Origin: Euclidia mi | Lineage: Eukaryota > Arthropoda > Insecta > Lepidoptera > Erebidae | Assembly (NCBI GenBank): GCA_944739405.2 | Contig: OX123200.2 | Coordinates: 4,108,761 to 4,172,760, forward strand | Length of the DNA stretch: 64,000 bases | Direction of reading: 5' to 3' | In this document: piece after piece, positions 22,281-32,789 of the stretch | Layout: every line of letters starts with the position of its first letter | Numbering within the stretch: position 1 is the stretch's first letter | Notes under the pieces: generated by a model | The model's database searches: none | What the model was told of the DNA's origin: nothing | The model's input: the letters and a program-made list of their open reading frames with translations, nothing else | Program-made: the position numbers and the translations under genes

Positions 22281-25226
22281 TTAAATTGGTTTTCGAAGCA
22301 GATTTTCGGTATCACTATACGAGAGGCTTAGAAGCCAGTTAAACACAGATTTTTTGCATGCCGTCATTTGCATTGGATATATATTTAGAATTTTACTCGC
22401 GTGGTTATACAGGCGAGGGCCAAGGATGTAATAATGTCTGGTGGCAATCGCGGAGCTATGGCTGATATTAGGACATATTTTGTGTTTGATTCGTTTGCTT
22501 TCATTTAGTTTGGGGTTGTACGGTAGGGAAGCATGCTGTCTGAGAATAACTTTATATACGAATAGTTGACGTACGGACAGCACTTTGCATTCCTCATAAA
22601 GCAGAGCAGTAGAATAAAATATTGGTTTGTACGCCATAACTTTCAAAACTGCTCTTTGCGCTCTTCCCACATTTAGTAACATGGTAGAAAATGTACCACC
22701 CCATACGGGTATGCAATAAGTAATAAGCGATTGAGCAAGGGCGCAAAAAACAGTTTTCAGTGAGTTAGCTGGCATGACTGTTCTCAGAGTCTTAAATGTA
22801 AATATGAGCTTACGAATGCGACCTTTAAGGACATCTAGATGTTTTGTCCAGCTCATTGTGCTGTCAAGGTAGACCCCGAGGTACTTAATATGATCTGCGC
22901 GAGTAATATCCTGACAATCGCAGTATAAGGATTGGTGAGGCTCGCATGTGTGAGCTTTGATGGTGAGTGGGGTAGGTTGCGAGGAAGAACCGTGGGAGAA
23001 AGCTAAATATTTCGTTTTTGATACATTTAATGTTAACAGATTGCGAGCAAACCACGTCATAACCACTCGCAGTGCGTTTTCAGCGTTGATTTGAGCTTCC
23101 TTCCAGGTGTTCCCCTCGATTAATAAAGCAGTGTCGTCTGCGTAGGCAAAGATCTTACACTCGGGGATTTGAAGCCTACAGAGCTCGTTAACATAAATTA
23201 GAAACAAGGTAGGAGAGAGCGCGCTACCTTGAGGGACTCCGAAATCGCCCAGATCAGAATCTCCGCTTATGATGTTTTGAATTTTGGTACACTGAGAGCG
23301 CCCGGTGAGATAGCTCTTAAAGAGGTCCTGAGCTATTCATCTTATGCCAATCTGTTCCATTTTACTCAGAAGGATGGAAACCGAGACTGTGTCAAAGGCT
23401 TTTGATAGATCTAGAAAAACTCCGATTGTTTTGATTTTGTTATCCAGATTCTCAATGATGATGTTTGAGAGATCCAAAACAGCGTCTTCGGTAGACATTT
23501 TCTTTCTAAATCCATACTGGTTAGAAGCCAAAACATGATATTTCTCAAGGTAATTGACTAGTCTGGCGTTAAGGGCCTTTTCAAATATTTTCGATAAAGT
23601 GGTAAGGACGGATATATGCATATAATTGGATACGTTGTCTCGGCTTCCGCCCTTGTGAATCGGATGAACCAGAGCTTTTTTAAATATTTTTGGGAATATA
23701 CCATTTGAAAGGCATAGGTTCAGAACATGCGTGATCGGTTGGATAAGATGTAGCCTAGCGGCTTTAGTAAATCGAGTAGATATACCGTCACTGCCGGTTG
23801 CACTGTCATTACGTAAATTCAAGATGATAGAGCTTACTTCGGTGTCGTCAATAGGCCGTAGACCCATAGAATGGCTCAATCTTTGTTAATTGATATAGCT
23901 AGTTGCGTTGGTTACGTCTTCAGTGAGTTTAATTGAGGATGCTAGTTTTCTACCGATTTCGGCAAAGAAGTTATTTACGGTGGCAATAGAGGATGCTTGA
24001 TCTGGTTTGATTTTCAGGAGTTCTACTGGTGCTGACGAGGTCGACTTTAGGTTCGCTACCTCCTTAATAATGTTCCATGTACCTTTAATGTTTTTTTTTT
24101 TATTTCTGTCGAGCTCTTGTTGTACGTAGGTCCGTTTAAGTTTTTTTAAAAGAGAGTTACAGAAATTTCGGTATCTTGTGTATACCAAGTTAGCCGTGGG
24201 GTCGTTGAGAGATCCTTTAGCTCTCTTGTGAAGAGCATCACGATGTCGGATACATCTCAACAAACCCGGAGTGATCCACGGTTTTATTATACGCTTACGG
24301 CGGGACGCATTTACAATTACTGTGTTGTTTTTTATTATTGTAGTCAGAGTATTTACTAAGCACAGTGCGGCCTGATGGGCATCCGCCATTTGCATGAGGT
24401 TTGAAAAATCAAAATTATATATATCTGTCAGGGCGTTGTGGAAGTTAGTGCGCGTAGACTTAGTTGGAGGATTAGATCGATTGATTGATTGTTCTATGTG
24501 TAATAATTGGGGGACGTGATCAGTGAGTGGTGAGTCAAAGATCAGGGTTATAGACTTTTTGGGACTTTTTAAAAGAACATGATCAAGGCAATTATTTAGG
24601 CGTGTAGGGTGATAGTGAGCAGGTAATAGACCATGCGAGGCGACGGTGTTTAAGTACAGTTCACTGTTAGGATCAGTATTCATTGGGCATATATTTATGT
24701 TTATGTCACCCAAAATGGCGGCTGTAGTAAATGCAGTTAAATTTGAAAGTAAACTGTCAACACTTCGTATGAAAGGATACGCGTTACTAATTGATGGGGA
24801 ACGATAGATAACTGCAAGTGCTAGATCGTGTCTACATTTTACAATAAGGCAGTTTGCGTCACATATATCGAATTCCTCGACGGTACAATTAAAGTTATAT
24901 CTAGCATATACGATAACTCCGTCGTTTTGATTAGAGTATTTTGACTTATGTGGAATGTAATTGTCCAAGTGTGGGCACGAGTTAGGGACTTTACTCAGCC
25001 AACATTCCGTTAGCAAGATTAGATCGCATTGAATTTTTAATCTATGCAAATATACATTTAGAGCGTCAAAATTGCAGTTAATGCTTCTTATGTTAGCATG
25101 AAATATGGAGACTGATTTGTGAGGATTATTTTTTATAAGTGAAGGGCATTCTTCTGGAGAACAGATGACCGCTTCAGATACTGAGAAAGATTCTATATCG
25201 GTGATAATATCAAGTGTGTTAGCCAT
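22281..25226 (-). pseudogene. LINE 2 ORF2: endonuclease-RT with two in-frame stops
   Basis: A 982-codon frame from MANTLDIITDIESF to NLLRKPI. The APE endonuclease occupies about residues 35-245 (IFHANIRSI, LILLTECWL, AVIYRSP, LGDININI, LDHVLL, LTDHVP). RT follows with GSDGIS, LTTLSKIFEKAL, YGFRKKMST, VFLDLSKAFDTV, GVPQGSALSPTLFLIYVNEL and catalytic FAYADDTALL (near 23140), then YLGVYLD and a C-terminal region. TAA at 23886-23888 and TGA at 23337-23339 are the only interruptions; the frame is continuous across both. The usual YRPIS motif reads YMHIS here, a probable missense lesion. Confidence 0.9.
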
Positions 25227-25431
25227 TTTTAAGGTAAGTTACATGGACGTTTTTAATGCGCAATATGATGTATTGTGATTGTTGTGTGTATAATATGTTA
25301 GTGTAGAGCGTTGAAAATGCATGTATGTGTATATATCGGTTGTAATTAAAATAAAATGAATAAAAAGTATGACAAAGTTTAAAAAATGGGTTATAAAACT
25401 TGAGCATGCAAAATACTAAAACTACAAGTAG

Positions 25432-26337
25432 TCATTTTTGCGCACCTAACGTTACTAAGTCTGCTTCGGTAGTGATCAGGATTTGTTTAAGACCTTCTCT
25501 TTTCTTCAGATAGATTCTACCACGGCTGGACCAACAGTAATTATAGTCATGAGTTTTCGCAAACTCTCTGGCTAAGTAGTAGATTTTTCGTGCCTTAGTG
25601 GACAAGTTTTCAGATATGTATAGTGCTACTTTAGGGCCGTTTAATTTTACCGTTTCGGTGCTGAATTTGTTGTTTTTGTTCTCATGGTTGAATTTTTTTA
25701 ATGATCTTAATAAATTCTCTTTCACGATTGGGCTCACAAAATCAACTAATATGGGTTTGCTGGCGCCTGATTTGCTATTTGTACGGAACACATCTCTAAT
25801 ATCAGACTGATTGACTTTAACGTTCAGCGATTTTCCAGTATTTATGATAAAATGCATCAGAGAGTCCTTATTTTCGCTCTGTTCTTGTGGAACATTACGG
25901 ATCTCAATACTTGATGACCTAAGCTGTCTTTCCAGGTGTTCTACTTTCAATTCCAGGTCGATAATTTTTTGTTGAGACTCCTTGCGCTCCTTTTCAAATA
26001 CTGTTAACTTTTTAATCATGTCGTCATATTTATGAGATATAAAATCTAGTGACTGGCGTATGTCTATATTTTGCGTTACAATCTCTTCCAGACGAGACTG
26101 CAGTATGGATAGTTTGTTATTTTGTTCCGTTTCAAAGTTCTCGAACATTTCCATGAGTTCAGTTTTGTGAAACTCATCATCTTTCTTACGCTTGATAATG
26201 CGTTTGGAGGATTTAGAAGTATCTTCGCATTCTGTAGAGACGCTACAGGCCTCGGAGTCGTGTGGTTCGACTAATGTGGCTGGCGTGCCCCTAGCTTTTC
26301 CACTTGGCGATGATTTTTTAGGCGGCATATCGCACAA
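25432..26337 (-). CDS. LINE 2 ORF1: coiled coil + baculovirus FP-like C-terminal domain
   Basis: Open for 301 residues. A basic, Ser-rich start (a second ATG, MPPKKSSP, at 26328 is equally plausible) leads into a coiled coil at about residues 60-140 (LQSRLEEIVTQN, DLELKVEHLERQL). The C-terminal half has EIRNVPQEQSEN, KPILVDFVSP and the signature VALYISENLSTKARKIYYLA followed by YCWSSRGRIYLKKREG. This is the arrangement of the FP (25K-type) family shared by baculovirus FP proteins and many insect LINE ORF1s. The role is presumably RNA binding and chaperoning. No lesion is visible in ORF1, unlike ORF2. Confidence 0.8.
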   Translation of the reverse strand: MCDMPPKKSSPSGKARGTPATLVEPHDSEACSVSTECEDTSKSSKRIIKRKKDDEFHKTELMEMFENFETEQNNKLSILQSRLEEIVTQNIDIRQSLDFISHKYDDMIKKLTVFEKERKESQQKIIDLELKVEHLERQLRSSSIEIRNVPQEQSENKDSLMHFIINTGKSLNVKVNQSDIRDVFRTNSKSGASKPILVDFVSPIVKENLLRSLKKFNHENKNNKFSTETVKLNGPKVALYISENLSTKARKIYYLAREFAKTHDYNYCWSSRGRIYLKKREGLKQILITTEADLVTLGAQK

Positions 26338-26834
26338 TTAATTAGTTTATAAATTAAAGAAGAGAAAATGCGAAAATACCTCAATAGGGAGCGTCAGATG
26401 GCTTCACTTAACTTGCAGTTTTTCCTCGTGCAATAACTGTTACTACCAGGCGAGCAGCGCGTAGAGATGATTCACTCGTGGCGTAGTCTGCCAGTGTGTG
26501 CGTGTGCTTGGCGGCGGGCGGGGTTTCTGCGCGGGTGCAGCTCGGGCTCCAGTGGTGTCCTTGGAGGCGTGGTGGCTCGTGGTGGGCGGCTCGTGGAGGG
26601 CGGCGCCGGCGGGTGTAATGTTGTGGTGGTGGTGGTGGTGTAGCGTACCAGGCGCACATATATTGCAGAAGCTGTTACTGTGGGCACTAGCAACAGGCTA
26701 ATCTCCTCGCGTTTATGATAGCCTATTTTTTGCAATGAATTTATAACGTTTAAAACTTAATTAATAATTGTAGAATAAATTGACAAGAATCACTCTTTGA
26801 CACGTCTGAACTCCTCAGAGGTCCGGGGGGAAGG

Positions 26835-27012
26835 GAATTATTGTCTGTCTGCCTGTCTGTTTGTTTTCGCTAATCTCTGGAACGGCTGGACAGATTTTGA
26901 CGAGACGTTCACTGGCAGAGAGCTAATGTTCCAAGGAGTAAATAAGGCTATAAATTGACCGGCTACGCGAAGTAGATCCCTCAGAAAGCGGGTGAAACCG
27001 CGGAAAACAACT
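26835..27012. repeat. Short dispersed repeat (tttgttttcgct family), copy 1
   Basis: Blocks ctgtctgtttgttttcgct, atctctggaacgg, gattttgacg, gttcactgg, ggctataaatt and gcgggtgaaaccgcg recur in order at 27540-27745. The class is likely a non-autonomous DNA element. It lies immediately before host exon 2. Confidence 0.75.
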
Positions 27013-27065
27013 AGTACATTAGTACTTACTAAAAGTAAATTTTCGCATTGTTTCAAATGTTCGAG

Positions 27066-27212
27066 TTCACATTCGAGAAAACAGAACTTGTAGAATTCAA
27101 TAGAAACTTTTATAACTATTATTTCTTTACTGTGAAAAAGGCAAATCGCAAAAGCCCGTACGTTTTCAATCTGTTTCAAGACTTGAAATATCCACTCGGC
27201 AATAACTTAACA
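27066..27212 (+). CDS. Host gene exon 2 (DUF1091/DM8-like secreted protein)
   Basis: Forty-nine codons, phase 0 at both ends: FTFEKTELVEFN, YFFTVKKANRKSPYVFNLFQ, LKYPLGNNLT, then donor gtgagt at 27213. The acceptor is chosen at ..ttcgag|TTC; an alternative AG twelve bases later (exon from 27078) keeps the same frame. N-glycosylation motif NLT lies at the end of the exon. The Asn-Arg-(x)n-Tyr pattern followed by PLGxN fits the N-terminal half of DUF1091 proteins. Confidence 0.65.
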
Positions 27213-27464
27213 GTGAGTAAAACTAGATACAATTTTGAGCCAAATTTCGTTTAAAAAATATTCGATAACCTTTTATAATGTATACTAATCGCAACGACAA
27301 CCCAGCCTACTAGACGGCAGTCGTAAGGCGAACACTTTCTGACAACACGTTAGACTTATTTATTATACGTCTTACATAAGACATCGCTCGCAAAATCTAC
27401 CTTAGTTCCGGCCACTGCCGTGACCCGTGACCGTCTCCAGTGTTTTTTGTAATCTATACATATA

Positions 27465-27750
27465 AATAAAACTGGAGTGTCTGTTTGTAATATTAATATA
27501 ACCAGTTTTTACTAAATGCATATGGATGTATACACGGTACATATACCGAAATGACATTTTTCCAATTTTTGTCTGTCTGTCTGTCTGTTTGTTTTCGCTT
27601 ATCTCTGGAACGGTTGGATCGATTTTGACGGCACGTTCACTGGTGGATAGCGGATGTACCAAGGAGTAACTTAGGCTATAAATTAACCGGGGACGCGAAG
27701 TAATTCCCAAAGGAAGCGGGTGAAACCGCGGGAAACAGCTAGTAAATAAA
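27465..27750. repeat. Short dispersed repeat (tttgttttcgct family), copy 2
   Basis: A longer version of 26835-27012, including an upstream module (ctaaatgcatat..gtatacacggtacatatacc) that also occurs at 21845-21885. It ends in gcgggaaacagctagtaaat. Confidence 0.75.
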
Positions 27751-27776
27751 TAAATACATCTCTTAAGAGAAGAGAA

Positions 27777-27856
27777 ATGGCTCGTTGTAGTGTAAGATGG
27801 TGTGGAAAATGTAGCCAAACATCTCATTACAAAAAAGACGGCATTACGTTCCATAG
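27777..27856 (+). CDS. THAP-type zinc-finger first exon (partial)
   Basis: The ATG opens 26 codons, MARCSVRWCGKCSQTSHYKK then DGITFHR, ending in an AG|gtaagc donor. THAP domains start with a short Cys...Cys segment and continue to ITFHxFP, and in animal THAP genes the first intron often falls just there, so both sequence and splice position agree. No second exon (the rest of the C2CH finger with AVPTIF) is visible downstream, because the following DNA is repeat. It may be the first exon of a P-like transposase or of a host THAP gene, or an orphan. Confidence 0.5.
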
Positions 27857-27862
27857 GTAAGC

Positions 27863-28150
27863 TAATTTCTTGATCTGGGGGCACGGTAGTGACCCGCCAA
27901 GTCGAGCGAAAAAGCGGCACGGCCGTACCATTCTTTTCTCGAAGCAATTCAGGCCATTTTCGAGCGCCATTAACATCGTTGCGCATAAAACTAGAAGCTT
28001 GTATTTTCAGTTACCAAGTAGGCATTATATAAACACAGCATATTTCAAATTTCATTCAATTTTAACCAGTAGTTTAAGAATTATAACGAGTCAAAGTTTC
28101 TTAATTTTGTTACTCACTGACCGATCATCAAAAGTCTAAGGCACTTCTAG
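27863..28150. repeat. Dispersed repeat starting gggggcacggtagtgac
   Basis: A moderately GC-rich start (gcacggtagtgacccgccaa, aaaaagcggcacggccgtac) passing into AT-rich DNA. I recognise similar sequence as a common lepidopteran repeat, but no second copy is in this window. Its frames (27402-27986 -, 27870-28139 +) are not genes. Confidence 0.4.
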
Positions 28151-29784
28151 CAGACATAGGAGCTTCAAATTTAGTATGTGTACAATTAGTGGTTAGTGCA
28201 TCTATGTACTACTTGGTAGTACATGGATCTCACAACTTTTTACGGTAGAAGAACTGTGACAGTGACAGACAGATAGATACCTAGAGGATACAGATAAATA
28301 GATAGTGTTACACACTCAGCTATATTGTTGCATTGTGTACAATACAACGCTGGTATTCTGTTGGGTAGACCGGGGACAATTGTACCATTTTGCCTTTGGC
28401 GTTGAATGGCTAGTTGATTTTTGATATTTATTAAATAGTGTTAATACTCAACGACAGCTATTTTAATTAGCTAGAGGATAGAACTACTCTTATGGCTATA
28501 GAAACGATATAACCATATTATTTTTGTCTTTGAACAGAAATCGGAAATTGGTACAATTGTACCCCATAACGGGGTAAATTGTACCAAAGATTTGAGGAAA
28601 AAAAACACTGTCTTTAAGCAAAGAAATGTATTTCTAAATATGGCCTTAACTCGGCGGTACAAACTTTAATGTAAATAAAATTAAAAACAAAACAAATTAC
28701 ACAAATAACTGAAAATACTTTCGTTGACTTGAAAAACATAAAATAAATTCTATAGTAAGGACTTTAAAACATGGTTAATTAAGTCATAGAAGCCGCTATA
28801 TAGCTGTTATAATTGTGATGAACAACAAAAAAACATGCAAATAATCAATTATCATAATGTATGGAAAGGCACATGGAACAATTGTCCCCTTGGTACAACT
28901 ATCCCCTGGTGCAATAGGCTAGTTGCATGTTTTTTAAAAATTGGCTAATATTTTTCCTTATATTATTATTAGTGATCGGATAATCGGATGCATATTTACC
29001 TAAAGTTGAGGTGTTGGCTATTATGGAATGCACTTTTGAATCGAAAAACACAAAACACAGACAAATTTCGTTTTTTTTATTATAGAATCAAATCGGGTGT
29101 AGGTAAATTTACTTATTTTAACGTTTGTACCAAACAACAGCTCTCAAAACAATAAAAACCTCTTAATTTTCTTCAATTTTCAAAACATTTATCTCAAACG
29201 AATAATAAATAAGAATTACGAAGAAAAAACATTCAATCTCTTAATAATTATTAACTTAGATACAACAGCACCCACTACCTACCATTCCTCTCACACTCAA
29301 CATACTCATAAATTGATGGGGAGCTTAAAATTAACTTCAAGTAAATACACATTAATAATAATGTAATCCAGGAGACCAGTTTCTTTTTAAATAAAAACCA
29401 CATGTTAAAGACGTCGTTTCCTCACCATGTTACAGAGTAGTTTCACATTCCCAAATTTTCTGGAATCCCGGGATTTATATTAAAAAAAAATATGTTTTAA
29501 GAAGTCGCTTCCATAATATCCTAGCCAAAAATGAACTTTAGGTGAATATGCATCCGATTATCCGATCCCTGATTATTATACTCAAAATATAAATATTTGG
29601 ACAGAAAAAAATCTTTCCATTTACCCCACGACCACGGTTGATGTAACTCAACCGAAAAGTCGGGTAATATAAAAGTATCTCATACCTTTTAAAAATTTTT
29701 TCGCGTATAAATAAATAAGAAGACTAACATAATTTAACGGCCTTATGGGGTCAATTGTACCACGGGGGCAGTTGTACCGGTACA

Positions 29785-29789
29785 ACCAT
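29785..29789 (+). other. Target-site duplication of outer BEL copy (ACCAT, left)
   Basis: accat directly precedes the LTR start tggtagcg at 29790 and is repeated exactly at 41671-41675 after the 3' LTR. Confidence 0.9.
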
Positions 29790-30254
29790 TGGTAGCGCCA
29801 TCTACCTTCCTATCTATAACTAATCGCACCAAGATCAATCGTTCCACGTACAAGTGTGAGCGATACCATATTTCCGTCTCCCTCTATCCCACTCCCTGGA
29901 AGAGGCACTGCCTTTCGCCTGATTCGTCGCCGCGATCGTCGACGCGAGTGACAGTCCAGAACATTCCGCTCGCTGAGAACGTGTCCACTATATCGTACCG
30001 CGCCGCATCGCTGTATGTGATTATTACCGCATATATAAACCGCTCGCAAGTGGGAGTGACGGTGAAGTGAAGTGAAAACAAGCAGCTGCATCACGAAACC
30101 ACCAGGAGACTGCCCTTCGAAAACGAAGAAGGTTGTATAAGGTAAGTGCCCTCCATCCTTGAAATATCCTATATCCACTCACAATCACCTCTTCCCGTAT
30201 CCATCTCCTAGGCGGCTAAGAACCTACCTACGGTTTCGGTGTATCGCCGAACCA
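29790..30254 (+). repeat. Outer BEL 5' LTR (465 bp)
   Basis: Begins tggtagcgccatctacc and ends cgccgaacca. Contains a TATA box (atatataaa near 30031) and a consensus splice donor aag|gtaagt at 30142. Relative to the 3' LTR it lacks 48 bp between two agaacc repeats and shows 8 base differences by my count. Confidence 0.95.
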
Positions 30255-30275
30255 TTTTTTTGATCCATACGAGTC
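30255..30275 (+). other. Outer BEL primer-binding site, decayed
   Basis: After the T-run the sequence tgatccatacgagtcggatt corresponds to the tRNA-Tyr-complementary site of the inner copy (tggtccttcgagccggatt) with several mismatches, so it would prime poorly. Confidence 0.6.
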
Positions 30276-30589
30276 GGATTCATTTACGTTTTTATACGTT
30301 ATATCGCTATACCTAGGCAGTTATAGCACCTAGCTATACTCCTAATATATTCACATAACCATCACATGGTTATTGCCGCCCGCATCAGTAGGTAAACTTT
30401 TATGTAGCTACCTACTTATTAAATTATTAATTCTGGAACTATCATAGTTGTCTTATAAATCTCATATTTCAAGCAACATTTAATTCCTCAGCTCTAAAGT
30501 GTTGCCTACTTAGCCTACTTAGGTAAAATAATAGATACATTAGATATTCCTATTTTGTTTCGGTCTCATTAGCTTATACTTACGTAAGC

Positions 30590-30694
30590 ATGTCACAACA
30601 AAAGAAGTCACGCGTGTCGGAAGACAAAGAGATGACAATCTTAGAAGCAAAACGCAATATTTTATTTGAGCGCATTCAAAACATCTATGAATGC
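30590..30694 (+). pseudogene. Outer BEL gag, N-terminal fragment
   Basis: Thirty-five codons starting MSQQKKSRVSEDKE and ending ERIQNIYEC, exactly where the inner element inserted. The next codons (SKTASMSDSN) lie at 35677 on the far side. A pyrimidine-rich acceptor-like ctcattag precedes the ATG by about 18 bases. Confidence 0.9.
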
Positions 30695-31211
30695 TGGTTC
30701 GGCGTTACACCGAAACCGTAGGGTAGGGTTCTAGGCCACTTGGAGAAGGAAATGGACTGTATAGAGAGGATAGCGGTTCTTCGCCGCCTAAGAGATGGTT
30801 ACGGGATGAGGTGATTGTGAGTGGGTATAGGATATTTCAAGGATGGAGGGCACTTACCTTATACGGAAATCTTCTTCTTCTCAGAAGGACAGTCTCCTGG
30901 TGTTTTCGAGAATCCTGAAGCTGTTTGATTCACTACACTACACCATTCGTTTCACTTTCACTTGCGAGCGGGTTTTCCTTGGTGGAAGCGGTAATAAACA
31001 CATACGGGAGCGGCGCGGTGCGAACGAGACGGCGTTCTCAGCGAGCGGAATGTTCTGGACTGTCACTCGCGTCGACGAATCAGGCGAAAGGCAGTGCCTC
31101 TTGCAGGGAGAGGGATAGAGCGGGACGGAAATATGGTATCGCTCGCACTAGACGTGGAACGATTGATCTTGATGCGATTAATTATAGATAGGAAGGTAGA
31201 TGGCGCTACCA
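30695..31211 (-). repeat. Inner BEL 3' LTR (517 bp)
   Basis: Runs tggttcgg...ggcgctacca on the + strand. It carries the same gtaagt donor (minus strand, near 30857) as the outer LTRs, but the core differs: the TATA-bearing segment of the outer LTR is replaced by an unrelated one with tgtgtttattaccgc. Confidence 0.95.
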
Positions 31212-31230
31212 TATCCCCCCGGCCCTAAAG
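31212..31230 (-). other. Inner BEL polypurine tract
   Basis: On the minus strand agggccggggggata runs straight into the LTR start TGGTAGCG; the identical tract precedes the outer 3' LTR. Confidence 0.8.
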
Positions 31231-31426
31231 GGTTGCCTTTAAGAAAAATAGAATTGAACTTAGCTATGTTGGGTGTACTACCGCATAACCCATCAATAGG
31301 CTAAGACAGCGATATGACAATAAAATTAATCTAAATTAACTTTAGCGAAAACTACAAACGCAATAATAGCGAAAACTACTAACTAAATACTTAAACTAAG
31401 AGGTAAGTCCAACTTCAGGCTAGATC

Positions 31427-32480
31427 TCACTGAGTTGGAAGCGGACGCGAGTTGATCAGTGCCTCGACTTGTGCAAGGACAGTTAAAGGCTCTTCGTAAG
31501 AGAGGATCTGTTGACCTATAACTTTGAAAAGATGCGTTTTAATTACTTTGACCATGCTTGCCCAACATCCACCGAAATGTGGTGATGCTGGTGGAATAAA
31601 CTTCCAGTCAATATGATCTATGGAGAGTTCTTCCTGAAGACGAGTACGATAACTCGCGACGTGATTGAAACAAGTAGCGGGAACAAGTTCAATCAATTTA
31701 CTAACGCGGTTGGCGACAAAAGTCTGCCAGCGGTGAGGAGAAGAATAAATCCAAGCGAGCACTACCTTGGAGTCGGAAAATGCGTATATTTATTAATAGA
31801 GTAGTGGGGCAAAACTGTGTCCTGAACCTTGCAGAGCAACTGAGACAGCAGAAGGGCCGCGCACAACTCCAGTCTCGCAACCGAAATGGTTTTAACAGGC
31901 GAGACCTTAGACTTGGCACAAACTAACTGCAACGAGTAGTTAGAACCAATGCGGACTTGCAGATATACGACTCCGCCGTAAGCACGCTCGCTGGCGTCAG
32001 CGAAACCTGTTAAGTTGATGGTACATCCATCTACCAACCCAAGATGACGCGGAATAGTAATTTGATTGAGCGCGGTAAGCTCAATACAAAACTGGCCCCA
32101 AGCGGCGACAATATGTATATGAGTACAAAATTGTGGGAGCCACAAAACCCATTATGTCCCATAGTCGAGCCACTGTGGACAGCATAGTGCGTTTGGTGCA
32201 CTTATCATCTGGTAGTGAGACGTCAAACCGAAAACTATCACAGGATTTGTCCCAGCGTAAACCGAGAACCTTATGCGGTACAGACTTCTCAAACTCAATG
32301 TCTGGAGAAGCTTTATGAGAATCTGGTATGCGTGCGAGAACCTCCTTAGAGTTGCTTGTCCATTTGACAAGATCAAACTGGCCTCGCTTGAAAAGCTGAA
32401 TAAGCTCTTCACAAAGCGAAATTGCTAGCGGAGCGGGTATGACATTACAGACAATGTCATCTATATACAAAGCGGATGTG
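31427..32480 (-). pseudogene. Inner BEL pol remnants (RT end, RNase H, integrase pieces)
   Basis: Pieces in order: ALYIDDIVCNV (the RT catalytic motif), KVLGLRWDKSCDSFRFDV, RNase-H-region FADASERAYGGVVYL and LELCAALLLSQLL, then WQTFVANRV..CFNHVA fused directly to YRTRLQEELSIDHIDWKF of the integrase, and INSRPL fused to PTQ. Compared with the outer copy at least three deletions are present: about 70 bp after PTILY, about 1 kb at HVA|SYRT and about 0.4 kb at RPL|PTQ. The integrase Glu in CWESM is Ala here (CWASM). No function is possible. Confidence 0.9.
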
Positions 32481-32785
32481 TAGTATAGTATAGAGTGTAG
32501 CGTAGCGTAGCATAACGTAGCATAGCGTAGCATAGCGTAGCATAGCGTAGCATAGCGTAGCATAGCGTAGCATAGCGTAGCATAGCGTAGCATAGCGTAG
32601 CATAGCGTAGCATAGCGTAGCATAGCGTAGCATAGCGTAGCATAGCGTAGCATAGCGTAGCATAGCGTAGCATAGCGTAGCATAGCGTAGCATAGCGTAG
32701 CATAGCGTAGCATAGCGTAGCATAGCGTAGCATAGCGTAGCATAGCGTAGCATAGCATGGCGTAGCATAGCATAGCATAGCATAG
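32480..32785. repeat. 10-bp satellite (catagcgtag)n inside pol of the inner BEL copy
   Basis: A core of 23 perfect catagcgtag units at 32521-32750, with degenerate units on both sides (tagtatagtatagag..., catagcatgg...catagctaatt). It stands where about 750 bp between the protease region and the YxDD motif are missing relative to the outer copy. Every frame through it is open on the minus strand (reading LCYAMLRYA), which is a composition artefact. Confidence 0.95.
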
Positions 32786-32789
32786 CTAA

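Larger units (their letters stand above)
21890..26720 (-). mobile_element. Non-LTR retrotransposon 2, nearly intact, with FP-like ORF1
   Basis: Minus-strand order: GC-rich 5' leader (about 26720-26338), ORF1 (26337-25432), ORF2 (25226-22281), then a 3' UTR holding a (TG)n run and gagaaataaatac near 21970 before a ttttaattttaat tail at about 21890-21955. Only two stop codons break ORF2. The whole copy lies in intron 1 of the host gene, antisense to it. Confidence 0.85.

Noticed and set aside
26408..26735. Pro/His/Arg-rich open frames in a GC-rich patch
   Set aside because: They lie in the 5' leader of LINE 2; the patch is more likely an internal promoter than a coding region.
27402..27986. 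194-codon minus-strand frame
   Set aside because: It spans the end of one repeat, a THAP-like exon on the other strand and the start of another repeat; no motif and no conservation visible.
29789..30178. Open frames on both strands repeated at 41157-41546
   Set aside because: They fall inside the BEL LTRs and recur only because the LTRs do.
32457..32783. Three overlapping long frames rich in LCYAMLRYA
   Set aside because: They are translations of the 10-bp satellite in three frames. A 10-bp repeat without stops on that strand is open in all frames; no biology is implied.
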